DNA of 38,337 nt from assembly GCA_025055795.1 (NCBI GenBank), contig JANWVV010000044.1, positions 1-38,337 on the forward strand. The letters are read 5' to 3'. Positions within the stretch are counted from its first letter, which is position 1. Each line of letters opens with the position of its first letter. The translations under genes were made by a program, and so were the position numbers. The stretch is from Gemmataceae bacterium (GTDB taxonomy: Bacteria > Planctomycetota > Planctomycetia > Gemmatales > Gemmataceae). Positions 1-7,761 of the stretch are shown piece after piece. Below the pieces are notes generated by a model. That model ran no database searches. It was not told where the DNA came from and saw only the letters and a list, made by a program, of their open reading frames with translations.

Positions 1-1
1 G

Positions 2-205
2 CTTCAGGAACGACGGCTCGTCCAAGAGCGTCTGATAGCGGGCGTCGGCGATGTCGTTCGAATTGTGGGAGGCCCCCTCGAAGGACACATCGGACGCGTC
101 ATCCGCTTGAAACCCAATCGCTGGGCTTTGGTACTGGAAATTTCCTTTCTTGGCCTGCGGGTCGAGGCTGAAGTCGATGAACGCTGGGTAGAAAAAATGG
201 TATAA
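2..205 (+). CDS. C-terminal KOW domain of a NusG-family protein (5' truncated)
   Basis: The frame beginning at base 2 is open for 67 codons and ends in TAA at 203-205; it enters from outside the window. The visible protein holds a KOW-type domain: GDVVRIVGGPLEGHIGRVIR, followed by a beta-rich stretch ending in EAEVDERWVEKMV. The G-D-x-V-R-I/V-x-x-GP-L-x-G-x-x-G pattern is the usual C-terminal domain of NusG and of specialised paralogues (RfaH, UpxY, LoaP), which bind ribosomal S10 or Rho while the missing N-terminal domain holds RNA polymerase. The tail (R-x-A-L-V-L-E-I followed by V-E-A-E-V-D) looks more like the UpxY-type paralogues than housekeeping NusG, but this is a judgement by eye. 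Which family member it is cannot be settled without the N-terminus. It is followed by trpE on the same strand after 308 bases. Confidence 0.72.
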   Translation, partial: LQERRLVQERLIAGVGDVVRIVGGPLEGHIGRVIRLKPNRWALVLEISFLGLRVEAEVDERWVEKMV

Positions 206-513
206 CCGCTGCAAAATCAGCCTGTCCCCATACGGAACTAACGATTCGTTGGGCACCATCCACTTGCGATCAAGTTTCTCCCCAGAAGCAGTCAGCCGGA
301 TTGTACTCGCCACAACTGCGCGATGGGCGACTCGTCAAACGGTGAAGGGTCGCGACAATAAGGTAATACCATCGCCTAGAGGGTTCCGGCCTAGGTGCCC
401 CTCAGGAAAAAATGGCACGACCACTGTTGGATTGGCCGGTAAGAAGGAACGGTCTTTCTGAATCTGCAAATAAGAAGGGACTAAGTTCCTTACCGCTGTT
501 TCGAGTAGCCACG
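206..513 (+). other. Gap between the KOW gene and trpE; probable trpE leader
   Basis: No convincing separate gene lies here. An ATG at 412 opens in frame with trpE and has AGGA five bases upstream, so either trpE has a 34-residue N-terminal extension or this is merely an in-frame leader. The extension carries only one Trp codon, so it is not a classical Trp-rich attenuator peptide. A GAGGG/CCCTC pair at about 378-402 and a longer imperfect hairpin at 438-494 lie in this stretch. Confidence 0.4.
438..494 (+). promoter_or_regulatory. Imperfect stem-loop in the trpE leader
   Basis: AAGGAAC at 444-450 is the exact reverse complement of GTTCCTT at 485-491. The stem continues as GGT (438-440) with ACC (492-494) after a three-base bulge. 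The 34-base loop ends about 20 bases before the canonical trpE ATG. It could affect initiation or termination; there is no U-tract, so a plain intrinsic terminator is unlikely. Confidence 0.35.
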
Positions 514-2058
514 ATGCGTTATTATCCATCCTTTGACACCTTTGTGGAGCTGGCCCGGACATACAACGTTGTACCGGTCTACCGTCAGCTAACCGGGGAC
601 ACACTTACTCCGGTCACCGCCTTCGGGGCCATTCAAGAAGGGGACTGGTCGTTTTTGTTTGAGAGTGTCGTGGGGGGAGAACGGGTCGGCCGGTACAGCT
701 TCCTGGGGAGTGGTCCGTTCCGCCGGTTCGAAGCTTACCAGCAACGCATCCGGACCCAGGAAGGATCCGCTCCCTGGCAGGAAACCGTTGCAGCGGATCC
801 GCTGCGGAGCCTGGAACAATCCTGGCAACTGTATCGTGCTCCTCATCTGCCGGGTTTACCCCGCTTTTGCGGCGGCATTGTTGGCTACGTTGCTTACGAT
901 GCCGTGCGTTATACGGAGCACCTGCCCCACCCGCCGCCGGACGATCGTGGTCTAGCCGACCTATCCTTCGGGTTTTACGATCGCATGGTCATCTTCGACC
1001 ATGTGGACAAGACGATTCTGGTAGTGGCCCATGCCCGCTTGCCCCAAGGCGAAAGGACCTCCGAGGCCGTATTGCATCACGCCTATGCCCAGGCCTGCGA
1101 ACAGGTCGATGCTTGGGTCCAGCGCTTGCAACACCGCGGGGCAACCTGGCCACTAGCAGACATAAGCCCCCGCAATAGCGAAGGCCCTGTGGTGTTACCC
1201 GGACGGGTGCAATCGAATCTGACGCCCGAGCAGTTTGCTGCAGCGGTCGAGCGGGCCCGGCAATACATCCATGCTGGCGACGCTTTCCAGATTGTGCTCA
1301 GTCAACGTTTTCAGACGGAAACGTCTGCGTCGGCCTTTGACATTTACCGGGCGTTGCGCGTGGTCAGTCCATCGCCGTTCATGTTTTATTTGCGTTGCGG
1401 CCAGGCTACCTTGATCGGGGCTTCGCCGGAAATCATGTGTCGGGTCGAAAATGGCGTGATTACCAGCCGGCCCCTGGCCGGGACCCGTCGCCGGGGACGC
1501 ACCGCGGAGGAAGATCAAGCTCTGGCAGAGGAATTACGCAACGATCCGAAGGAACGGGCCGAACACATCATGCTGGTCGACCTGGCCCGCAACGACGTCG
1601 GACGCGTCGCCGAGATCGGCAGCGTCCGTTTAAGCGATCTGTTGACCGTGGAGTATTATAGCCATGTGATGCATCTTGCCAGCACGGTGAGCGGCCGATT
1701 ACGAGCGGGCCTGACAGCTTTTGACGCATTGCGGGCCAGCCTGCCAGCCGGCACACTCAGCGGAGCCCCCAAAGTGCGAGCCATGGAAATCATCGACGAA
1801 CTGGAGCCGCACCGCCGTGGGCCGTACGGCGGAGCCGTCGGTTACGTCGACTTCAGCGGAAACATGGACACCTGCATCGCCTTACGCACCCTGGTATTAA
1901 TAGGTCGCACTGCCTACGTTCAGGCGGGGGCCGGCGTCGTTGCCGACAGCGTGCCCCAACTGGAATACCAGGAAACAGTCAATAAGGCACGGGCATTGTT
2001 GCGGGCCATCGAGGTGGCCGAAACCCAGTTGTCTCCGGGGCGAACCGTGGGGGAGTAG
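514..2058 (+). CDS. trpE: Anthranilate synthase component I
   Basis: TrpE converts chorismate, with ammonia from the TrpG glutaminase, to anthranilate, the first committed step to tryptophan in the cytosol. The 514-residue product has the expected length. The N-terminal region begins [16 protein letters not shown] and contains GRYSFLG, typical of the TrpE inhibitor-binding half. The chorismate-binding half shows [59 protein letters not shown] and [14 protein letters not shown], all hallmarks of TrpE rather than PabB. I chose the ATG at 514 because it matches the usual TrpE N-terminus. A longer in-frame start at 412 has the better Shine-Dalgarno (AGGA) and would add 34 residues. No trpG, trpD or trpC is in view, so the pathway is dispersed or continues elsewhere. 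The gene converges on the TPR gene. Confidence 0.95.
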   Translation: MRYYPSFDTFVELARTYNVVPVYRQLTGDTLTPVTAFGAIQEGDWSFLFESVVGGERVGRYSFLGSGPFRRFEAYQQRIRTQEGSAPWQETVAADPLRSLEQSWQLYRAPHLPGLPRFCGGIVGYVAYDAVRYTEHLPHPPPDDRGLADLSFGFYDRMVIFDHVDKTILVVAHARLPQGERTSEAVLHHAYAQACEQVDAWVQRLQHRGATWPLADISPRNSEGPVVLPGRVQSNLTPEQFAAAVERARQYIHAGDAFQIVLSQRFQTETSASAFDIYRALRVVSPSPFMFYLRCGQATLIGASPEIMCRVENGVITSRPLAGTRRRGRTAEEDQALAEELRNDPKERAEHIMLVDLARNDVGRVAEIGSVRLSDLLTVEYYSHVMHLASTVSGRLRAGLTAFDALRASLPAGTLSGAPKVRAMEIIDELEPHRRGPYGGAVGYVDFSGNMDTCIALRTLVLIGRTAYVQAGAGVVADSVPQLEYQETVNKARALLRAIEVAETQLSPGRTVGE

Positions 2059-2135
2059 CGATTGTTCCGCAAAGCGGCCACCGCCGGCGTAATTGAGGGG
2101 AGAGGCGACCCATCGACGGATAGCTCCTTGACTAT

Positions 2136-3533
2136 TCAGGGGGATTTGAGGGCGTCCGCGGCCCGACCATGGTGCGGTCGGTACCGCAGGCATTGTTGAT
2201 AAGCCTGTTGGGCCTCGGCGGGGCGACCCGTCTGGCGGTAGGTCTCACCCAGGAAAAACCAGGCATCGGCCAGCTCAGGCACCTGACGAACCGCTTGTTC
2301 CAGCTCGCTGAGTGCTGTTGCCGTCTGTCCCTGGTCGAGCAAGTGGATGCCGCGGGTCAGATGGGCCCGGCCGCGGAACCATTGCGCCTGCTGCATCTGG
2401 CCTTGTGCCTGATACCATTGGCTGAGATCCTGATACAGCTCGGCAGCTAGTGGTCCGGTGGCCCAGCGTTGGGCGCGTTGCCAGAGCTGACCGGCCTCAG
2501 CGGTTCGACCCAGGCTGGCTTGCGCCTGGCCCAGTCGCCACAGTAACTCCCAGCTCGGGCCGTCGCGTTCCAGGATTTCCCGCAACAGTTCAGCAGCGGC
2601 GGCGTAGCGGCCCTGAACGAATAACACATCGGCCAGACGGTCGGCCACCTCTGGTGTCCAGACCAGTTGCTGGGCCTGCCGCAACAGACGTTCGGCTTGT
2701 TCCCACTCACCTGCCTGATAGTGCCGACCGGCATCGCGGAACAAGCGGTCCCGCCCCAGACTGTTGGCGAGCCGGAAAATCCAGTCGGCTTCCTGGTCAA
2801 AAGGGGATGGGAGCGGTCGGGGACGATAGTTGAACTGGTCGGCCCAGTAGGCAGCTGTGACGGCATCGCCCTGGAGCACCGCCAGGCGATGCAACAACCC
2901 GGCAGGGGGGTAAGTAGTGGGAAACTCTTGAGCCAACTGTGCGGCCAGACGTCGAGCTTCTTCGGCCCGCCCCTCTCGCGCGGCCAGCATGGCCAATTCG
3001 TAACGGGCAGCAGGCAGGTCATCGGCTTCAACGAAGGCACGCCGAGCAGCCTCCGGTTGCTCCAGCCGGAGAAAGTTTTTGCCGATGTAGTAATGCACAT
3101 CGGCCCGCCGAGGATGCCCCCAATGCAATGCTTGCCCGTAGACCTCTAGTGCGGCCTCAATTTCGCCCAATCGCTCCAGAGCAAAGGCATGCCACAAGGC
3201 AAAATCCGCCTGCCCTGGTTCCCGCTGCCGTGCCTGACGGAAGCAGACTTCGGCCTGAGGAAAGTAGCCGCTGGCCAGGAAATGACTTGCTAGCTGGGCC
3301 CAATCAGCGGCCTTGCGACAGGACGCCGACTGATTACGTAGTTCGGCTTGGGTTTGGGCATCCACGAATGTGCCATCAAACTCCGGTGGCGCTCGCCCCG
3401 ACCACTGCCAGACAAGCCAGGCACCAACTCCCACTAGCTCTGCAATTAATACGAACAGGCCCAGGCGTTCTATCCAGACCCGTCGATGGGAGCAGTGTGA
3501 GCAATCAGAGCAAGCACGCTGGGAAGGATCCAT
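2136..3533 (-). CDS. Membrane-anchored TPR repeat protein
   Basis: The 465-residue product has a short Cys/His-rich N-terminus (CSDCSHCSH), one predicted membrane helix (RLGLFVLIAELVGVGAWLVW) and then a long array of helical repeats of the TPR type, with many A-x-x-x-Y/F and W-x-x-L-A pairs (for example AWFFLGETYRQTGRPAEAQQ near the end). TPR arrays are protein-binding scaffolds; no enzymatic domain is visible. The ATG at 3533 is preceded by GAGG five bases upstream; an earlier in-frame ATG at 3569 has no ribosome site but lies only six bases after the stop of the FG-GAP gene. The two genes therefore form an operon, possibly translationally coupled. The role is unknown; a cell-envelope assembly or secretion scaffold is a guess. 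Confidence 0.8.
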   Translation of the reverse strand: MDPSQRACSDCSHCSHRRVWIERLGLFVLIAELVGVGAWLVWQWSGRAPPEFDGTFVDAQTQAELRNQSASCRKAADWAQLASHFLASGYFPQAEVCFRQARQREPGQADFALWHAFALERLGEIEAALEVYGQALHWGHPRRADVHYYIGKNFLRLEQPEAARRAFVEADDLPAARYELAMLAAREGRAEEARRLAAQLAQEFPTTYPPAGLLHRLAVLQGDAVTAAYWADQFNYRPRPLPSPFDQEADWIFRLANSLGRDRLFRDAGRHYQAGEWEQAERLLRQAQQLVWTPEVADRLADVLFVQGRYAAAAELLREILERDGPSWELLWRLGQAQASLGRTAEAGQLWQRAQRWATGPLAAELYQDLSQWYQAQGQMQQAQWFRGRAHLTRGIHLLDQGQTATALSELEQAVRQVPELADAWFFLGETYRQTGRPAEAQQAYQQCLRYRPHHGRAADALKSP

Positions 3534-3575
3534 TATTACCTCAGCAGTAATGGGATCTGCGGTGCCCATCGGGTC

Positions 3576-4907
3576 TTAGGGCCGTGGGAGCGTGTGGAGC
3601 CAGAGGGTCAGGCGCCCCCATCGTTGCGGTGCCAGGTCGTCCAGATGCAGGCCACCGGCCACAATGTCGGCCCGGCCATCACCATCCAGGTCTCCGGCGT
3701 CAATGACAGCCAGATGAATCGGTAGGGTGTCGAGTGTGCGGGGGGTAAACTGCTGATGACCCTGGTTTTCGAGCAGCACCAGACTGGCCGCTGCAGCTGT
3801 CCGCCAGTCGTTGAACATACAACAGAGCACAACGTCCGGCAGACCATCGCCAGTCAGATCAGCCACCGCAGCTCCGTAGACGCCACCTACCGCGGCCAGG
3901 CGAATTGTCTCAAACTCTCCCGCACCTTTGTTCCTCAGCCAGATACACCCATGCCAGGGCTGAGGATAGTGATGATTGATTTCCAGGTTATCTCCGGCAC
4001 ACAACAGCAAATCCGGCCGACCGTCTGCATCCAGGTCGGCCAGTCGCAGACTGGCGCTACCCAGGTCGAAGTTGCAGGTCTGGAAAATAAGCCGGGGTGT
4101 AAATCGCCCGTTACCCTGATTGGCAAATAACCAGACTTCTTCGTGATCCTGAGATACCAACACCCCGATGTCTGGTCGGCCATCTCCTGTGAAGTCGGCC
4201 ACAGGAACGTGTGAGGGCCCCTGTGTGGCCAGTAAGCGATGCTCCCGGAACCGTCCGGATCCCCGATTTTCCAGCCACAGCACCTCACCATGGTGATAGC
4301 CATAGACGGCGACGGCCAGGTCCGGTCGGCCATCACCGTTGAAGTCGGCTGCCTGGACGTCGGAGACTCGCCGCAGATGATCGAGCACAATGTGGTCAAC
4401 AAACTCCGTACCCCGGTTTTCCAACCAGACCACTTGTCCGATCCGGTCATCAGCAGGCAACACACTGCCTAGCACAGCGACCACCACGTCCAGATCGCCA
4501 TCGCCGTCCAGGTCGACTACTGCCAAACCGGCCGGCACGTTCAATTCGCCGCCCAGGGGAATTTCTTGCCACTGCCGTGGTCCTACACTGCGATACCAGA
4601 AGACTCGTTTATGCTGGGCATCGCTGGCCAGGATGTCCGGTCGGCCATCCTGATCGAGGTCAACGATCCGCACATGGGTAATCCGCGGCCGGAATTGCGG
4701 CCCCCGTCCCAGGACCTGCTTATGAAAGGGCCATTCAGCTACCGGAAACTGGCTCACCGGGCTGACATGCAGCGGCAACGACGGTGGCCCAAGCGACGGC
4801 CAGGCTATCAGCAGCGCCAGCGGGAAAAGCACTGCCAAGGCCACCACCAGTACCACCCGCACCAGCGGCGGTTGAACACGGAGCCGCTTGCTGTCCGCCG
4901 CTGTCAT
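3576..4907 (-). CDS. FG-GAP/VCBS repeat protein with N-terminal membrane anchor
   Basis: The 443-residue protein starts with a charged N-terminus and a hydrophobic segment (VVLVVALAVLFPLALLIAW) that is an uncleaved anchor or signal. The rest is a beta-propeller of FG-GAP/VCBS repeats. I count seven calcium-loop motifs of the D-x-D/N-x-D-G-x-x-D kind: VDLDQDGRPD, VDLDGDGDLD, ADFNGDGRPD, ADFTGDGRPD, ADLDADGRPD, ADLTGDGLPD and GDLDGDGRAD. Seven repeats fit one complete integrin-like propeller, probably outside the cytoplasmic membrane. The family is abundant in Planctomycetes and usually of unknown function. The start at 4907 has a strong GAGGGGGG ribosome site. It is the first gene of a two-gene operon with the TPR protein six bases downstream (counting to the latter's longer start). 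Confidence 0.88.
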   Translation of the reverse strand: MTAADSKRLRVQPPLVRVVLVVALAVLFPLALLIAWPSLGPPSLPLHVSPVSQFPVAEWPFHKQVLGRGPQFRPRITHVRIVDLDQDGRPDILASDAQHKRVFWYRSVGPRQWQEIPLGGELNVPAGLAVVDLDGDGDLDVVVAVLGSVLPADDRIGQVVWLENRGTEFVDHIVLDHLRRVSDVQAADFNGDGRPDLAVAVYGYHHGEVLWLENRGSGRFREHRLLATQGPSHVPVADFTGDGRPDIGVLVSQDHEEVWLFANQGNGRFTPRLIFQTCNFDLGSASLRLADLDADGRPDLLLCAGDNLEINHHYPQPWHGCIWLRNKGAGEFETIRLAAVGGVYGAAVADLTGDGLPDVVLCCMFNDWRTAAAASLVLLENQGHQQFTPRTLDTLPIHLAVIDAGDLDGDGRADIVAGGLHLDDLAPQRWGRLTLWLHTLPRP

Positions 4908-5606
4908 GGTCCCCCCTCTTACCTAACGGTTGTTCTTAGCAACCTCCCCGTCCCCTCGAACAGGGGGCTGTTCCTACCCATCGACCTGTCTTCGATTCCC
5001 TTTTGCAGCCGCTGCCTGGATGTGACATGTTCCCTGGAGACGTTCCCCGTTGAGATGTACGGTCTTGCGGAGCAACGCTGACAATGACAACTCTGTCCGT
5101 TGCAATCGTCCTCTCCTGTTATGACCCACGCTTTGTATTTCCGCGTGACGAAACAAACTTCTGGACATGTGCTGGACCGCTTCCACAGTCTCAAAACGAT
5201 TGTCTGCCACCGACTGTGCTGTTTTATTCGGCACAACCGGCCAGGATCAGCGATGGGGCCACTCAGCTAAGACTTTTCCAACCGGCTGCCAACCTTGCAA
5301 GCGGACACGCCCTTTCGAACAATAAAAAAAGACGACAACTGCTGGCGAACCGGTCGCGGGGGAGAACTTGACGGGAATGTTGCCTACAGCGTCGAGGCCG
5401 ACGACCAGTAGTCCGTATCGTGACCAAGGACGATCACTGAGAAAACCGCGGTGATTCTTTCCTGATGCAGAACGTTACCCAGCAGGAGCTTTACTGCTCC
5501 TGTGATGATGGTTCTCTCGCCCCTGTAAGGTCTAGCGATCTGCTGCTGGCGGTGGTACCGCTTGAACGCCTCTCCGTTATTTGTTCTGTTACACGGAGGC
5601 CATGTC
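4908..5606. other. 699-bp divergent intergenic region
   Basis: It separates the minus-strand FG-GAP operon from a plus-strand gene and must hold promoters for both. Short open frames cross it, but none has a good ribosome site or protein-like composition. I found a hairpin at 5483-5502 but no convincing -35/-10 pair on either strand. Confidence 0.5.
5483..5502 (+). promoter_or_regulatory. Perfect 7-bp stem-loop upstream of the 5607 gene
   Basis: CAGGAGC (5483-5489) pairs exactly with GCTCCTG (5496-5502) around the six-base loop TTTACT, with one outer G-T wobble. It lies about 105 bases before the next start codon. No T-run follows, so a leader structure or protein-binding site is as likely as a terminator. 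Confidence 0.35.
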
Positions 5607-6353
5607 ATGAACCCCTATGCATCCTGGTGCGACGAATTCGGGGTTACTGTTTACGTGCATTCTCGTCTGGACATGCCAACAAACCGGGAAACTATATTAC
5701 ATTTTTTCGAAGCGGTCCATAAAGGCCAGCCCAGCCTGACCGATTTCGACAAACGGGGTGAGGATGAATACTTTCTGGAAGAGGATCGGGAAAGCGGTAC
5801 CTACCGCTGGGTCTCGCTGGACCGGCGACGCTTGAGCTGCGGATACGTCAATCCGCCGACCCTGGAAAGTGCTGACGAGCACATCCATCGCATTTTGGAA
5901 CTGGCCCCTTACTATCTGGACTTATCCAGTCTGGCTACCGATTCGATGGACGTCATGTATTACTTTGATCTGATCTATCAGGGGAACCACGATCAACTGG
6001 TGATGGAAGCTTTGTCGGGAGGCACGCCGTTGGAGAGTTTCGGTCAGCTCGCCGGTGTCCGCGTGCTCCATTATCAGCCCACCATTACCCTGGCTTTGGA
6101 CGAATCGTTCCAGCTCCAGGCTCGACTGAGTGTGGAAACACGGAGCAGCATCTATCATTTGCGTACCGGTCAGACGCCTCCGGAATCGCCCATCTCGATC
6201 TATCTGACGGTCCGGCAATTCTGGCACCGTCAGCCCCCTGCCTCGTTTGTGGAGGCGTATCAGCAGCAACGGCGTTTGCTTGAAGAGCTGGTACAAGGGC
6301 ATGTGCTGCCTCAGGTGCTGCAGCCATTGGCCCGGGCCATCCGCGCCCAGTAG
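5607..6353 (+). CDS. Conserved-looking protein of unknown function
   Basis: I do not recognise this 248-residue protein. The start at 5607 is well supported: GGAGG lies seven bases upstream, and an out-of-frame ATG at 5602 closes after two codons. The protein begins MNPYASWCDEFGVTVYVHSR and is soluble, acidic and free of membrane segments or signal peptide. It is rich in aromatic residues and alternating hydrophobics (YYLDLSSLATDSMDVMYYFD; SPISIYLTVRQFW), which suggests a mixed alpha/beta fold. No catalytic motif is evident. The C-terminal half vaguely recalls the TIGR04255 group of ~250-residue proteins, but not strongly enough to assign. The aminotransferase follows 72 bases downstream on the same strand, separated by a strong hairpin. 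Confidence 0.8.
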   Translation: MNPYASWCDEFGVTVYVHSRLDMPTNRETILHFFEAVHKGQPSLTDFDKRGEDEYFLEEDRESGTYRWVSLDRRRLSCGYVNPPTLESADEHIHRILELAPYYLDLSSLATDSMDVMYYFDLIYQGNHDQLVMEALSGGTPLESFGQLAGVRVLHYQPTITLALDESFQLQARLSVETRSSIYHLRTGQTPPESPISIYLTVRQFWHRQPPASFVEAYQQQRRLLEELVQGHVLPQVLQPLARAIRAQ

Positions 6354-6373
6354 AGGGCCCCTGATTGGGTAAA

Positions 6374-6408
6374 CCGCCCCCCTTAGCCGCAAACAAGTTG
6401 GGGGGCGG
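6374..6408 (+). terminator. Nine-bp all-GC hairpin ahead of the aminotransferase gene
   Basis: CCGCCCCCC (6374-6382) and GGGGGGCGG (6400-6408) are perfectly complementary, with a 17-base loop. It lies 20 bases after the stop of the preceding gene and abuts the GGAAAGGA ribosome site of the next, whose ATG is at 6426. There is no T-run, so it may be a Rho-assisted 3' end or a structure that hinders ribosome access; its position allows either. Confidence 0.5.
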
Positions 6409-6425
6409 GAAAGGATACAAGCCTC

Positions 6426-7715
6426 ATGATCGGATCATTTTCACGTTTTGCCGCGGGCTTGACGACAGAAACAGCCTTTGACGTTCTAGCGGTGGCCCGC
6501 CGCTTGCGGGCTGCTGGTAAAGACGTGATTGAGCTGCAAATTGGCGACAGCCCCTTTCCCACTCCGCCCCACGCTCTAGCTGCGGCCCACACCGCTCTGG
6601 ATGCGGACCAGACCCACTACGGACCGTCCCTGGGTCTGCCCGAGTTCCGTACCGCCATTGCCCAAAGCCTCCAGCGGGACTTTGGCCTGGAAGTAACTGC
6701 CGAACAGGTGGCCGTCGGGGCCGGGGCAAAAATCTTCCAGACCTTCTTTTGCGAGGCGTTTCTGGAAGCCGGCGATGCCGTGCTCATCTACGAACCCGCC
6801 TTCCCGACTTATGTACCTAACGTCCTGCGACGGGGAGCCGTGCCCGTTGTGGCTCCTTTGCGACCGGAACGGGGCTTCCGCCCCGATCCGCACGATCTGG
6901 CCCGGTTCCTGCACACACAACCCCGGGCCAAAGCCGTCTTCCTCAATTCGCCGCACAATCCCACCGGCAGTGTCCTGAGCCCGGACGACCTGCTGGCCTT
7001 TGCCCGCCTGCTGCACGATACCCCCGTGTGGCTGTTTTCCGACGAACCGTATTGCCACATGGTCTGGCAGGGCAGGCATATCTCACCGTTGAGTCTACCG
7101 GAATTACGCGAGCGGACGGTGGCCGTTTATACCTTTTCCAAAAGTTACAGCATGAGCGGCTGGCGTTGTGGCTTTGCCGTGGCTCCCGTCCCGGTGATCC
7201 AGGTCTTGGGCAAGTTGCTCAACACCTCGCTGTCGTGCGTGCCCCCGTTTGTGCAGCGGGCTTGCCAGGCCGCCTTGGAACAGGATGGCCCCACTCGGGA
7301 CCAGTACATGCACCGCTTCCGGACCAAGGTGGACCTGCTAGTGCGGGAGCTGAACCGCCTGGAGGGAATAACAGTAACGCCCCCTGCCGGTACCTTTTAC
7401 GTTTTTGCCGACGTTCGGCCCATTTGCCAGCGTCTGGGCATCACTTCGCATGGTCTGGCCATGTATTTGCTGGAAGGGGCGGACGACCGTCAAGGTCTGG
7501 CCTGTTTAGGGGGCGAATGCTTCGGTGCGTCCGGCCAGGGATTTTTGCGATTCAGTTGTGCCGAACCGGATGAACGACTGGTGCAAGCCGTGCAGTTTCT
7601 GGGTAGGGTCGTGGCGGCTGTCAGTGCCGACGGACCCGCAGCGGCCCGTTTGCACCGTTGGCTAGATCAGCATCCGCAGTACCGTCGGGGTGAAGATCGG
7701 GCTACTTCCCGCTAG
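6426..7715 (+). CDS. Class I/II pyridoxal-phosphate aminotransferase
   Basis: The 429-residue protein is a fold-type I PLP enzyme of the aspartate aminotransferase superfamily, transferring an amino group between an amino acid and a 2-oxo acid in the cytosol. Visible landmarks are IELQIGDSPFPTPPH near the N-terminus, THYGPSLGLPEFRTAIA, FLNSPHNPTGSVLSPDDLL with Asn178 of the NPTG box, WLFSDEPYCHM with the Asp and Tyr that hold the cofactor, TFSKSYSMSGWRCGF with the Schiff-base lysine at 239, and a C-terminal FLRFSCAEPDERL with the carboxylate-binding Arg. Substrate cannot be decided: aspartate/aromatic, LL-diaminopimelate and alanine-type enzymes share these motifs. The start at 6426 has a GGAAAGGA ribosome site just after a strong hairpin. 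It converges on the kinase gene with 46 bases between. Confidence 0.9.
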   Translation: MIGSFSRFAAGLTTETAFDVLAVARRLRAAGKDVIELQIGDSPFPTPPHALAAAHTALDADQTHYGPSLGLPEFRTAIAQSLQRDFGLEVTAEQVAVGAGAKIFQTFFCEAFLEAGDAVLIYEPAFPTYVPNVLRRGAVPVVAPLRPERGFRPDPHDLARFLHTQPRAKAVFLNSPHNPTGSVLSPDDLLAFARLLHDTPVWLFSDEPYCHMVWQGRHISPLSLPELRERTVAVYTFSKSYSMSGWRCGFAVAPVPVIQVLGKLLNTSLSCVPPFVQRACQAALEQDGPTRDQYMHRFRTKVDLLVRELNRLEGITVTPPAGTFYVFADVRPICQRLGITSHGLAMYLLEGADDRQGLACLGGECFGASGQGFLRFSCAEPDERLVQAVQFLGRVVAAVSADGPAAARLHRWLDQHPQYRRGEDRATSR

Positions 7716-7761
7716 GGGAGTCGCTTGTGTCCGGTGGCGACCTGGAGAGCGACGTGTTGTT

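Noticed and set aside
206..513. Classical trp attenuator with leader peptide
   Set aside because: No short frame with adjacent Trp codons and no terminator with a T-run were found; only one Trp codon occurs in the in-frame extension.
5084..5371. A 95-codon plus-strand frame in the gap before the 5607 gene
   Set aside because: It has no ribosome site, atypical composition and no motif.
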